From contig CP150558.1 of assembly GCA_049487715.1 (NCBI GenBank), forward strand, positions 124,001-188,000: a stretch of 64,000 nt of DNA, in the 5' to 3' direction. Of this stretch, positions 8,813 to 20,263 are shown one piece after another (the stretch's first letter is position 1; every line of letters starts with the position of its first letter). Both the position numbers and the translations under genes were made by a program. Origin of the DNA: Pycnococcus provasolii. Taxonomy: Eukaryota; Chlorophyta; Pseudoscourfieldiophyceae; Pseudoscourfieldiales. Under the pieces are notes generated by a model. The model did not search any database and was not told where the DNA came from. It saw only the letters and a list, made by a program, of their open reading frames with translations.

Positions 8813-9898
8813 ATGATGTTCTCGACGCCATTGTTGTCTTCATGTTCACGCCACGTTCTGACTCGTTGGAAAGGCCTGCCTCCGCCTTTGTCGTGCCTAC
8901 GCCTCCTATCATCGTCCGCATCCGCTTTCGCAGCCAGTGCGGTGGACTTAGCGTCGATCAAGGAACTCAGAGAAAAATCTGGCGCGCCCATCTCGGACGT
9001 CAAGGCGGCTCTGCAAGCCGCGAACGGACAGATGGACGCGGCGTTCGACGAACTGCGCAAAAGAGGACTCGCGGCGTCGAGAAAGAAGGCGGGACGTGCC
9101 GCCACAGAAGGCGTCGTCGCCATCGCCACCGAATCGGACGGGTCGGCAGCCGCAGTCGTCGAACTCAACTCCGAAACGGACTTCGTCGCGCGAAACGATA
9201 AGTTTATCAGCCTCGCGCGGTCGCTGGCACAGCACGCGCTCGCGCAGACGCCTGAGGGACACGTCGGAGAACTCGACGCAGAAGCGCTGCGAGCGAGCAC
9301 AATCACGGGAGGAAATCAAACCGTCGCTGATACCGTCATCGAGGTGGCGGCGACAGTGCGCGAAAATTTGCAGTTCCGTCGGGCGTGGGCTGCGCGGCTC
9401 AGCGGAAGCTCGCTGATTGCCACCTACGTTCACGGGAAAATCGAGCCTGACATTGGCCGAATCGCTTCCGTCGTCGCCTTAAGCCCCGCGGCGGATGCGA
9501 GTGCATCCGCAGACAACGCGTTGGCGCTTGCAAAAGATCTTGCCATGCACGCATGTGCGGTGAAGCCGCTGTACGTGCGCGAGTCGGACGTTCCGCAGGC
9601 GGTGCTGGATGCGGAGCGCGCCATTTGCGTCGAGAAGGCGATTGCGGATGGCAAGAATCCCGACCGCGCGGAGAAGGTTGCGGACAAGAGCATGAAAAAG
9701 TATGCGGAGGACATCTGCCTGCTCAACCAGAAATTTGTCAAGGATATGTCAAAGACAGTGTCTGCGGTGCTAAAGTCTGACGCCAAGGGCTGGTCGCTTG
9801 AGAATTTTGGCCGCATCGAGGTGGGCGAGGGCATGGAGAAGGCGAGCACGGACTTCGCGGCGGAGGTGGCAAAAACGGTGGCAGATAGTGCTAAGTAA
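8813..9898 (+). CDS. Elongation factor Ts, organellar (probably mitochondrial)
   Basis: 361 residues from ATG 8813 (a second ATG follows directly). An N-terminal presequence rich in Ser, Arg, Leu and Ala (about 40 residues) precedes the UBA-like domain (IKELREKSGAPISDVKAAL) and the EF-Tu contact motif SETDFVARND. The dimerisation core follows: NLQFRRAW, VHGKIEPDIGRIASVVAL, AMHACAVKPLYV, then the C-terminal VKDMSKTVSAVL. EF-Ts exchanges GDP for GTP on EF-Tu during organellar translation. The single EF-Ts module and short presequence fit a mitochondrial form rather than the S1-fused plastid polyprotein seen in many green algae. The GGGCCC palindrome 100 bp upstream is the likely promoter element. 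Confidence 0.9.
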   Translation: MMFSTPLLSSCSRHVLTRWKGLPPPLSCLRLLSSSASAFAASAVDLASIKELREKSGAPISDVKAALQAANGQMDAAFDELRKRGLAASRKKAGRAATEGVVAIATESDGSAAAVVELNSETDFVARNDKFISLARSLAQHALAQTPEGHVGELDAEALRASTITGGNQTVADTVIEVAATVRENLQFRRAWAARLSGSSLIATYVHGKIEPDIGRIASVVALSPAADASASADNALALAKDLAMHACAVKPLYVRESDVPQAVLDAERAICVEKAIADGKNPDRAEKVADKSMKKYAEDICLLNQKFVKDMSKTVSAVLKSDAKGWSLENFGRIEVGEGMEKASTDFAAEVAKTVADSAK

Positions 9899-10121
9899 CG
9901 TTTTCTTTGTGAATGTTTTTTTCTTCGAATTAAAAACTATTAATTCAAGATTTGTGTCTCTTGTTCAGACGTCGACGTGTCCGAATGGACCTGCCACACC
10001 CTCGGGAGGTGCCTGATTCAAGTCGTTGGCGCCTCAACACGCGATGGTGCCGTCGACACGAAGCGCGATGCTCGCGCACATGCTGAGGGGGAGTGAGACA
10101 GGTGAGTGAGACGGTAGAGCG

Positions 10122-10155
10122 CCCTAACCCCTAATCCCCAATCCCTAACCCCAGC
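10122..10155. repeat. Telomere-like repeat (CCCTAACCCC variants)
   Basis: Degenerate units CCCTAACCCCTAATCCCC followed by AATCCCTAACCCC, in the gap between the EF-Ts 3' end and the HNH relic. Confidence 0.8.
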
Positions 10156-10175
10156 AGATTCCATTCCTCCTGTAA

Positions 10176-10634
10176 TCATTCTATTTTTCCGTCCAACTCT
10201 ATCACCTCGCCGTCGTCGTCGTCGTCGTCGACCGCCGCGACGGACGCCGCCGCGCTCGCCGCGATATACGGCGCCGCGCTCGCCGCGACCGAGGCGCGGG
10301 GAGCGAGGGCTTGCCCCTCTTCGTTGTGATGTCGACGATGGCAGTTCGCACAAAGCCACAAACTGCCCTCCCATTATCCTCGTTGGTCGCCCCCCCCCGC
10401 CCATCCATCTGCATGATGGAATTCTACGCAATCCCTGGTTAGGGGTTGGAGGCAATAAAAACGAACATTCATTTGCCTCATAATAATGGACATTTTTTGG
10501 GCGTACGTGAAAAAACGACGGCTGTCGCGATTCGCCATTCTTATTGGAGGACTATTTGGGTGGTCAGAAGGAACACCCAAGCTCACGACTTCCCCGTTGA
10601 AGGTCCACACCAACCGTTGCTCCGTCCAAGACAA
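10176..10634 (-). pseudogene. HNH-type endonuclease relic (frame broken in a C9 run)
   Basis: One minus-strand frame (10634 to about 10374) ends with CLQPLTRDCVEFHHADG. After a run of nine C on the plus strand (10390-10398) another frame continues with LWLCANCHRRHHNEEGQ, then an Ala-rich tail and an acidic end (VAAVDDDDDDGEVIEL). HH-x-D-G followed by LCxNCHRxxH is the zinc-dependent HNH nuclease signature found in homing endonucleases and stand-alone DNA nickases. The two halves lie in the correct order and spacing, so the gene has a single frame break in the G/C homopolymer. It could be an assembly error in a live gene. A degenerate copy of the tail lies at 10740-10880. Confidence 0.5.
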
Positions 10635-10739
10635 AACACGACAACGTCACGTCACCGCGTTGTTCTCACCGCGTATTTTCACTGCCGACGCGTCATACCT
10701 CCTCCCCCCCGTGTCCGTCATCGAATAGCTGGGTCACGG

Positions 10740-10767
10740 GCGTTCCCACCTTGAAATCACGCGCGCT

Positions 10768-10799
<32 letters not shown>

Positions 10800-10890
10800 G
10801 GACTACCACAGACGCCGCGCTCGCCGCGACGGACGCGCGGGGCGCGCGGCCAAGCCTCTCGTGGTGATGGACGAGGGAATGGCAGTCCTT
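10740..10890 (-). pseudogene. Degenerate second copy of the HNH-relic C-terminus
   Basis: The minus strand reads DCHSLVHHHERLGRAPRASVAASAASVVVHDDDD, parallel to the tail of the relic at 10176-10360 (CHRRHHNEEGQALAPRASVAASAA ... VDDDDDD). DNA similarity covers the CAN/CHRRHH region, the GCGCGG Ala tract and the (GTC)n acidic tract. The zinc Cys residues are lost. It indicates a tandem or dispersed duplication of the same small element. Confidence 0.4.
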
Positions 10891-11094
10891 TGATGGCGCC
10901 ATGAACGCCATTGTGTGTTGCGCGCGCTGATGTGATGTTAAGATTTTTCGTGCGCGACCGGGATCCCCAGCTTCCCTCCCACTTAAATATAACCACCTAC
11001 TACAGAAAAGGATCTGCGAGGGATCCCCTACGGAACGGTTTTTCTTCCCTGTCCTTGTTTTACGATTCCAAATTATTCCAGCACGCAGTCGTAT

Positions 11095-11118
11095 TAGCAT
11101 TAGGGTTAGGGTTAGGGA
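11095..11118 (+). promoter_or_regulatory. Telomere-like array (TTAGGG)3 upstream of the proline-rich gene
   Basis: GCATTAGGGTTAGGGTTAGGG, ending about 116 bp before ATG 11234, with TTAGGG on the sense strand. Similar arrays precede many genes in the window. Confidence 0.6.
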
Positions 11119-11233
11119 CATGCTCACTATGGCTTCCCTCCTTCCCTCCCTGCTTTTGCCTACTTTTTGAGTTTTTCAGTTTTTCACTCACTCCACTCAC
11201 TTCACTCGTGGTTTTTTGTTGTTGTGCGTGCTG

Positions 11234-14200
11234 ATGATGATGGTGAGGAGCTGGGATTGCTGGCTCGTCGTCGTCGGCATGGGCACGGTGTTGATGATTC
11301 TCCTACTACTACCATCACTACCACCTGCTGCTGCTGATGAGGTAGTTGGGCTCGCCACTACTACCCCCCTGGATCCTAAGATTAAGGACTTGCTGGCAAA
11401 TGATGAGATGATGGTCCACGGACGACGTCTGCATTTTCTCTCATCTTCTGGTGGCGGCAGCAATCGGAGAAATAACAGGAGGAGGAGGAGGAACGGGTCG
11501 TCATCGCCGCCATCGTCGCCAGGATTTGCTGCGTCGCAACAACAAGAACCATCCCTCCTCATCCCGCCGACAGCGACAGGAGGATTGACAGCTCCACCAC
11601 CACCATCTTCGCCACCAGCGGGATTTGGTGGCTTCTTCGGTTCATCGCCGCCATCGTCGCCAGTATTTGCGTCGCAACAACAAGAACCATCCCTCCTCAT
11701 CCCGCCGACAGCGACAGGAGGATTCACAGCTCCACCACCACCATCATCACCACCAGCGGGATTTGGTGGCTTCTTCGGTTCATCGCCGCCATCGTCGCCA
11801 GTATTTGCGTCGCAACAACAAGAACCATCCCTCCTCATCCCGCCGACAGCGACAGGAGGATTCACAGCTCCACCACCACCATCATCGCCACCACCGGGAT
11901 TTGGTGGATTTTTTGGCGGTGCAAGTCCACCTGCGATCATGCAACCGCAGACTCAGCCGCCGCCGTCTTCGATCTCACAACCGCAGATTCAGCAGCCGCC
12001 GCCGCGTGTTGGTGGTGGAGATTTCTTCGGCAGCGACTTCTTCGGTGCACCTGGGACTGGCAGCGCATCTCCTCCTCCTCCTCCTGCTCCGGCTCCTCCT
12101 CCTCCTCTTGCTGCAGATGACGACAAGAAGCCAGATCCGCCAAGACCGTCATTCGGCCTGACACCGCGACCGCCGCCGCCGGCGGAGTCTCCTCCTCCTC
12201 CTCCTGCTCCGGCTCCGGCTCCTCCTCCTCCTCCTGCTGCAGATGAGGAGAAGAAGCCAGATCCGCCAAGACCGCCATTCGGCCTGACACCGCGACCGCC
12301 GCCGCCGGCGGAGTCTCCTCCTCCTCCTCCTGCTCCGGCCCCTCCTCCTCCTCCTGCTGCAGATGAGGAGAATAAGCCAGATCCGCCAAGACCGCCATTC
12401 GGCCTGACACCGCGACCGCCGCCGCCGGCGGAGTCTCCTCCTCCTCCTCCTGTCTCCTCCCTGCTGCAGATGAGGAGAATAAGCCAGATCCGCCAAGACC
12501 GCCATTCGGCCTGACACCGCGACCGCCGCCGCCGGCGGAGTCTCCTCCTCCTCCTCCTCCTGCAGATGAGGAGAATAAGCCAGATCCGCCAAGACCGCCA
12601 TTCGGCCTGACACCGCGACCGCCGCCGGCGGCGGAGTCTCCTCCTCCTCCTCCTCCTGCTGCAGATGAGGAGAATAAGTCAGATCCGCCAAGACCGCCAT
12701 TCGGCCTGACACCGCGACCGCCGCCGCCGGCGGAGTCTCCTCCTCCTGCTCCTGCTCCTGCTCCTGCTCCTCCTCCTCCTCCTGCTGCAGATGAGGAGAA
12801 TAAGCCAGATCCGCCAAGACCGCCATTCGGCCTGACACCGCGACCGCCGCCGCCGGCGGAGTCTCCTCCTCCTCCTCCTCCTGCTGCAGATGAGGAGAAT
12901 AAGCCAGATCCGCCAAGACCGCCATTCGGCCTGACACCGCGACCGCCGCCGCCGGCGGAGTCTCCTCCTCCTCCTCCTCCTGCAGATGAGGAGAATAAGC
13001 CAGATCCGCCAAGACCGCCATTCGGCCTGACACCGCGACCGCCGCCGCCGGCGGAGTCTCCTCCTCCTCCTCCTGCTGCAGATGAGGAGAATAAGCCAGA
13101 TCCGCCAAGACCGCCATTCGGCCTGACACCGCGACCGCCGCCGGCGGCGGAGTCTCCTCCTCCTCCTCCTCCTGCTCCGGCTCCGGCTCCTCCTCCTCCT
13201 CCTGCTGCAGATGAGGAGAAGAAGCCAGACCGCCAAGCCGCCATTCGCCTACACCGCGACCGCCGCCCGGCGGGTCTCCTCCTCCTCCTGCTGCTGCAGA
13301 TGAGGAGAATAAGCCAGATCCGCCAAGACCGCCATTCGGCCTGACACCGCGACCGCCGCCGCCGGCGGAGTCTCCTCCTCCTCCTCCTCCTGCAGATGAG
13401 GAGAATAAGCCAGATCCGCCAAGACCGCCATTCGGCCTGACACCGCGACCGCCGCCGCCGGCGGAGTCTCCTCCTCCTCCTCCTCCTGCTGCAGATGAGG
13501 AGAATAAGCCAGATCCGCCAAGACCGCCATTCGGCCTGACACCGCGACCGCCGCCGCCGGCGGAGTCTCCTCCTCCTCCTCCTCCTGCTGCAGATGAGGA
13601 GAAGAAGCCGGACGACGACCCTGTCAACACGAAGCCGGAGGAAGACGGGGCTACTACTAGCGACGGCGCTGGTGACGACGACGGCGACAAGTCCTCTGAC
13701 AAAGACGGCAAGCAGACCGGCCCATCTGGCCGCAATCCGTTCGGGCGCGACGATGCTGCTGACGACGAGACCGAAAACAAACCTTCTGACGACAACGACC
13801 CTGTGAACGAGAAGCCAGAGGAAGACAGCGCTAGCGACGGCGACAACGACAAGCCATCTGACAAAGACGGCAAGCAGACCGGTCCATCTGGCCGCAATCC
13901 GTTCGGGCGCGACGATGCTGCTGACGACGAGACCGAAAACAAACCTTCTGACGACAACGACCCTGTCAACAAAAAGCCGGAGGAAGACGCCGCTAGCGAC
14001 GGCGACAACGACAAGCCATCTGACAAAGACGGCAAGGAGTCCGACCGATTCGACCGCCGCTTTCCGTTCAGCCGTGACCGCCGCGACGACAAAGAAGACG
14101 ATAATAACCTTGATCTCCTCGACCGATTGATTGACAAATCGAAGGACGACGACACGAAACCGAACGACCTGGACAAGGATGGCGACGGTACGATCTTGGA

Positions 14201-16079
14201 TCGTTTGCCCCCGCCCAAAATTCCAGAGCTTGGCAAAGACAAGGATAAGAAGGACAAGAAGAAGGACAAGAAGAAGGACAAGGACACGTGGTCGAGACGG
14301 CGGTTCTGGGACCAGCAGTGGAATGTGAAAGAAACCACCACCTGGAGGAGAAACAAACGCTGGAACAACCGCTGGAATAATAACCGCTACGACTACTACT
14401 ACAGGCCGGTGGTGGTGCTGCCTCCTGCTGTGGTCGTTTCGGGTCCTCCGGTTTATGTCGCTCGACCACCAGTCGTAGTCGTGGATATTGCACAGCTGGT
14501 ATGGGCGTCCTGGGTCACATATGCTGCTGCTTCGTCGTACCGGTGGTTGACATCGGTTGTTTGGCCAAGCTGGTACAGCGTGAATTCACAGGTTCTTCTG
14601 GAAGCAACGCAAAAATACAACCAAGGGCAGCTCGCACAGACAGGCACGACTTACTACAGCGCCAATGATTACGCCCCTGCGAAGCCTCCTTCTGCACAAC
14701 AGCCTTCTATTATTGACGAAATCGCGACAATCGGCGGGGGCATCGATGCCGCAGCCGCTCCATCACCACCCCCCATCACCATAGACAATGATGTACAAGC
14801 TGCAGGAGTAGGCGACGCGAGTAGTCCAACAACAACGACGACGGTCGGAGGCATCGATGCGACTCTGTATGCTTACTGGAATTCAAACAGCTCCACGTAC
14901 GAGACAGAGTGCAGCGGGGGGTATGCAATTTGCACACCCGTCGCTTACGATCCAGATTCTGCAACGTATTATGCTTTAGATGATGAGACTCAGCAGGAGG
15001 AGGATAGCGATGTATTGGAAGCAACGACACCGCAGCGGTTCGCCTACTACGATGCGGACAGTGCAAATTACACGTACGACAAGTGTGCCGCGTGCGTTCC
15101 AGTGGTATATGATCCCCTTACGTCACGGTATCATGTCACAGGCGTTACGTCAACAGAAGCAGCAGCACCACCACAAGAGGACTTGATCGACGCATTCGTC
15201 ACAGCGATGGGTGAGGTGGTAAATAACGAACCGGAGCCGGAACTACTAGCGGACGACGATGATGCGGAGGAGGAGGTGGTGGTGGAGGCTAGCAATGGCA
15301 GTGGCACCAAAGTCCCTTCAATCGTCGGACTCGAAGGACTTAGCGACGAGTTTCTAGCTGTTGTCAAACCGTACCTCGACCGCGACCTCTTTTATGATGT
15401 GGATCGTCAGTCGTACTCTACAATAGGATGCGATAGCTGCCTACGCGTGCAGTACGACGTGGTCACGGGTGAATTCATCGTGTACGATGGGCAATTTGGT
15501 CTTCTTCCACAACTTGCACCTGCACCTGAGACGGACGACTTGGAGGAGGACGACTTGGAGGAGGAGGAGGAAGAAACTATCGAAGTTTCCTCTGGTGAAG
15601 AAGATTCTCCCACGCTCATTGATCGATACGCTTTCCTCTTCGCCGCAACGAATATTTCGTCGCCTATGTCCTCACAGTCTCCATCGACGGTGTTCGCCAT
15701 AACGAACGATGGCGTGTCCGAGACTCTCTCTTTGTGGTACGGCGAGGAGGCTGCATCCAACATCACCTCACTTGTACAATCACTGAATAGCGAGGATCTT
15801 ACACGTCTCCGACGTCGGCTGCTTCATACGGTGGTGCCTCAGAGCGTGCGTCTTCAGGATGTGGCTGAGGCCACGAGCGTGACGCCGCTGTGCGGTCCTC
15901 CGCTATCGCTGATACCAGGCTCTTTCTTCACGGTCGGTGGTGCTGGTAGTGGTGCTACCGCGTCGGTCGTGCTCGCGGACGTACCAAGCGGATCAGATGG
16001 ATTTTTGAATGTGCTTACGATCGTCCCTGACCAAGATTTAGGAGTCGAGCAGGTAGATGAATGGCTTTGCACCGAGTAA
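11234..16079 (+). CDS. Secreted proline-rich extracellular-matrix-type protein (two frame breaks)
   Basis: Starts at ATG 11234 (three ATGs in a row) with a signal peptide (WLVVVGMGTVLMILLLLPSLPPAAA). Then three 35-residue repeats (LLIPPTATGGFTAPPPPSSPP), and about 15 repeats of 32-43 residues combining a poly-Pro run, AADEE-KPDPPRPPFGLTPRPPPPAES (12121-13610). Next come acidic DNDKPSDKDGK repeats, a basic Lys/Asp and Arg/Trp/Tyr-rich stretch, and a C-terminal region with three Tyr/Cys modules (YDPDSATYYALD, YYDADSANYTYDKCAACVPVVYDP, YDVDRQSYSTIGCDSC). The reading frame shifts near 12450-12470 and 13225-13290. Both sites are repeat units riddled with single-base gaps, so I treat the gene as one locus of about 1,600 codons. 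Probably a cell-wall or scale glycoprotein; family unknown. Confidence 0.6.
12121..13610 (+). repeat. Coding minisatellite, about 15 Pro-rich units of 96-129 bp
   Basis: Each unit contains AAGCCAGATCCGCC, GACCGCCATTCGGCC and a (TCC/CCT)n tract ending CTGCTGCAG. Unit spacing is a multiple of three everywhere except between the units at 12377 and 12484 (107 bp) and at 13225 and 13314 (89 bp). The long minus-strand frames here are the antisense of this array. Confidence 0.9.
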
Positions 16080-16135
16080 TACGAGATTCAATACAATTGT
16101 TGTTTTTGTTTGCATGTCCAAACTAAAATCATATG

Positions 16136-19100
16136 TTACAAGTTGTACGCACGCCCGTGTTCCCGTCCGATACAGGATCTTGCACGGGCGGCTGCGCTAG
16201 CCTCGAGGCGCGCTCCAAGGTAGATATCCGACGGGGGAACGGGCGTGGACGACGCCTGCTCACCGCCACCGCCGCCACCGCCGTTCGCCACCACGTTGTT
16301 CGCAAATGCCTCGATCCAGAGAGCATCGCGACGCTGCAAGCTGACACCGAGTCGAATACGCGCGCACTCCAGGTGCAGAATGTGGTGGCGGTCCAACGAG
16401 CCGTTGCCTCTTCGGAGTGCGTCGAGCATGAGCGCTGAAAGCTCCTCCTCCGCCGCATCTGTCGTCAACGGCGCCGCCGCGCTTCTAGCACCCTTGCTAT
16501 TTGCATCGGGCGAAAGAGCGAAGCGTGGTTCGTCCTCGTCGGATGGCCCGCACAGAGCGGTCGAAAGTTTCGACGGATCAAGTTCAGGCGCCATGCTGAC
16601 ATCACCATGCAGTTCCAACGTGGGAAGAGTGGTGGGGCCAGGGGATTGATGTGGGATCATCAGCCTCACAATCATCTGAGTTGCCAGCGAGCACGAGATG
16701 GACACTCCTGTGGCGCCGCGACGATACGCAGCACCCGCTAGCATGGGATGCAGCACGCCTTGCGTGGGTGAGGGCAGGGCGCCAATCGCGATGCCCACGT
16801 TCGGAAATGCGGGCGCCGACGATGCACCGTTTGAGGCAGGATGCTGCTGCTGCTGCGGTGGCTGCGGAGGCGGTGGCGGGCCATCGGCACTCCCCGTGCT
16901 CCAGAAGGCACCTGGGTATACATGCACGGTTGCCGTGCCCGTATTCAGCTCCGAGGTGTACGGTGCACCAACGAGAGGCTCGAACTGTGCACACCCATCG
17001 CGACGTGCCTGAACGCCAACCACACGTGCCATCGACGTAGCCGCCGCACCTCCCACCATCGTATCCATCGCACCCACAATCGAAGGCCCTATGCGAATCG
17101 CACGCACGTGACAAGGGCACGGCAAGGTGAATTTCACCTCGACGACAACGCCGCCAGCCGCGGTCTGCGGCGAAACGCGCACATGACACGTTGCAAGCCC
17201 GCCGCGAACATCATTTGCAAATGGCGGGGAAGTGCAATCGGCTTCTTTCCAATTGTCATCACCATCACCATCCTTCGCAGCCTCGGTGGGCAGCGGAGAC
17301 GGAGGAGCGCGCACCAGCAACGACAGCCGAGGCATCAGCTGCGCGCGTCGATTGTACAGCTCCCCATCAAGTCCAAGGAAGCTGCGCATGGCGCGGTGCC
17401 GCTTGCCATCCACTGTGAGGTTCAGGTACCGCCGCTGCAGGCTGATGCTCACATTGCTATTCGCCAAGCTAGGACTGCTCATCACAGCTGGGGCTGGGGC
17501 TGCCGTGTCTGGCAAGAAGTGGCTCTTGTCCGAGATTACGGTTGCACCGAGGTCGGAGGTTAACGCGTCGACGGAAAACGCGCGCCTGCCTCCCAGAGGC
17601 GTGCTCGGCGGACTGCCGGCGGCGGGCGCCATGTGCTGCGTCGAAGGTGGCGTTCCCACGAACGCAGACGAGGACAGCTTCGACGACGGCGCCGGCGTTG
17701 ATGAACCAAGCAAGAGACTTGACGACATGTCAACGGCACCCCCGAAGGCTGAAGCTGCCGGCGGGGTTGCGATTCCAGTTGCCGCGACGCCCACCGTGCC
17801 CGATCCCGACCCCTTGTCCACCATGCGAATTGCCATCGTGTGCATCGCCTTGGAGGCGGTGTAGAACATGGCATGTACATCACCACTCTTGAGAAATAGA
17901 CTCACAAGGCTTGAAAGCAGGCTGGCGTCAATGCGCTGGCGGAATGCGTCAAAGCTGAGGTCGAACCAGCTGTACGGCTCGTCCTGCGTGGATGGCGGCG
18001 CTGGCGGTGGAGTTGGAGGCGGCGGCGGAGCAGGTGGCTCCCAGCTGGTTGTTTTCGTGTTGTGATCGATGTAAAACGGGCGACCAGTGACCGAATCAAT
18101 GCGCCGCTCAAAACCTGGAGGCAGCACCGCCTTGGTGGCAGACGGTGGCGCGTTGTTGCCCACGGCACTTGACGACGACGCGCTTACGCTCGAAACGCCA
18201 ACGGTTTTCGCGAGCTCGACAAGGTACTGCACAGCCACGTAGAACGACCCTGCGTTGGTCCGGTCGAGGCTATCGGCGCAGTTGAATCTGAATGTGCCAC
18301 TTTGTCGGGTGGTCACCTCGTTGCGCGTCAAATTCGCCCAAAGAGCACGACCACTGCTTCTTCCACCACCACCACCACCTGAGGATGCCGAATCGCCGTC
18401 CACGAGTTCGACACATGAAAATTCCGACTTGCCAGACGAGAATCCAATCTTCTGCGCGTCATCGCGAACGGATGCCCACAGCGCCTCCACGGTCGTCTTC
18501 TCACCAAGCCGCTTCGTGTACTCGTGCCAGTCGAAATTTCGCACCACAACGCCGGTGCATGGCCTGGAAGCGACTTGAAACGCCTCGGTGAGTTTCAACT
18601 CCGGCTTTCCAGGAACACAGCGCAGCATGTTGACGCAGCTTACGAGCGGCGCATCGTCGTCGGGCGGGTTGGAAGCGCCAGGAAGCGCAAGGCGAGCGAA
18701 TCTTCGACTCACACGACTGAAGTACTTGTCCGTGCCTCGCGCGTAGTCGTCATCCACACGCAGCGCCGCCTCCGCGGCGGGATTTTTGATGTCCGCACCC
18801 CACCATACGGGCACGGATCCACGCCTCCAGACGTGCGATGCCCACGCGTACGACATTGTGGTGTCGTTGACGTGCTCAGCTCGCTCTCGCCACATGAGCA
18901 GCTCGCACTCCACCTCGTTGCCTGGCGCGTTTCGCTCATTCATGCCACGCGCAAGGTACCTGGTGCCAGGATGAAAGCAGCTGCGTCGATTGAGCAGGAG
19001 CACGTGGAGGTACGGCCGAAACGCGCCGTCGTCGGACTCGGCGCTCGGCGCGACGCCGAGCGTGCGCTGCTCCACGCATCCCTGCAGCAGCGCCGGGCAC

Positions 19101-19608
19101 GGGTGGTAGTCGGCGCCGACTCCGGACGCCACGGCGGTGCTCGCGATGTGCATGTTCCACACAAACTCCGGCGTGAAATCGTTGCCCGTGTTCGGCGTGG
19201 GTTTTCGTGCCGCGGCTGCACGTTCGCTGGCGACGCCGTACGGCCTAGTGAGGTCCCACGTCTCGCAGTAGTAGTGCGGCGTGTTGTTCGACGCCCCGAA
19301 CGGGAGCTCGCTGACGGTACGCCACGCTTCGCGCTCACGTCGTGCAGCCGCAACAGCCGGTGCCAGTTCTGCCACCGCGCCTGGTGCCGCGCCTGGCGGC
19401 GGCGGCGGCGGTGCTGCACCACCACCCGGCATTGCTCCGTACGCCCTGACTGGGAATCGCACCCACATCGTTTCCTCCGTGGCGTAGATTCGGTGGTCAC
19501 CTGGCAACGTGGCGACGTGCCTGACTTTCGTTGCCAGAAGGACGTTGCACGTCACGAGCGTGGGCGTGTTGTTTGCGTCCGTAATCGACGCGTCAGACAT
19601 TCCACCGG

Positions 19609-19643
<35 letters not shown>

Positions 19644-20248
19644 TTGATGGCGTCAACATCCGCGTCTCCCGCGAAGCACGCCGCACCCAGGAGCGCGTGT
19701 GCCTTGATGGGTTGTCTGTTCAGCCGCGCTTGCGGTCCGTGCGTCTTCATGATTGCCTTGATAGCGGCATCCGCGTCACGGAAGTGCCTGTGTGCTGCAT
19801 GCGGAGACGACGACGACGAAGTAGCTGATGACGAAGACGCAGGGAACGGACGGAAGAGGGCTGTGCATGTGTCTAACGATAATACGAACGTGAACGGCTG
19901 GTGAGCACGGGACACGATCAGGTACGTAGCTGCGCCGAACGACCCAGGCGATGATGATGACGAAGGTGAAGGCCAAGATACCTCGAGCAGAAGCACGCTG
20001 CCAGCGCCCATGCTCCTCACGAACTTTTGCAAATGCGTGCGGAATGCGTTTCGCCGATTGCGGAGATTAAGAATGCCGGCGCCTATTCCGATATGCGACG
20101 AGTAGAGATCGAGAGGAAAAGAGGCCGTGACTCGGGGCCCGGGCCCGGGATACGCCGTTGGTCGCTTTACGTAACCATCGCGCCGGAAATTGTTCTTTAG
20201 CCAAGCAGGCAGGGGTGCCTGGAGCCCTGGACTCGGCTTGTAGTACAT
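16136..20248 (-). CDS. SAC9-like phosphoinositide phosphatase with WW domain
   Basis: 1,370 residues from ATG 20248, or 1,291 from the more likely internal ATG at 20011 (Met80). Its N-terminal SAC domain contains the Cx5R(T) catalytic motif FNCADSLDRTN (Cys657 from ATG 20248), preceded by Sac-typical segments (VRFPVRAYG, RRGSVPVWWG). A WW domain follows at about 709-740 (LPPGFERRIDSVTGRPFYID ... SWEPP), then a long low-complexity and beta-rich C-terminus. This SAC plus WW order matches plant SAC9, a phosphatase controlling PtdIns(4,5)P2 in membrane trafficking and stress. Segments before Met80 are not SAC-like. A GGGCCC palindrome at 20134-20149, promoter-like elsewhere in the window, would fall inside the coding region with the upstream ATG. 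I favour 20011. Confidence 0.85.
20134..20149. promoter_or_regulatory. GGGCCCGGGCCCG palindromic promoter element
   Basis: Shares the exact 13-mer GGGCCCGGGCCCG with 8702-8714 upstream of EF-Ts. It lies 123 bp upstream of the SAC9 Met80 codon. Confidence 0.4.
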
Positions 20249-20263
20249 AGGTAAGGATGTGCT

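Noticed and set aside
9041-9200. EF-Ts as plastid polyprotein
   Set aside because: No S1 domain and only one EF-Ts module are present; length fits the mitochondrial type.
11937-14368. Minus-strand open frames of 435 and 739 codons, rich in Gly/Ser or Glu/Pro
   Set aside because: They are the antisense of the Pro-rich coding minisatellite; repeat units divisible by three keep all frames open. The plus strand has the signal peptide and the non-repeat domain.
19606-19645. (CTG)n run as a regulatory repeat
   Set aside because: It lies in frame in the SAC9-like gene and codes for a Ser run; no separate function is evident.
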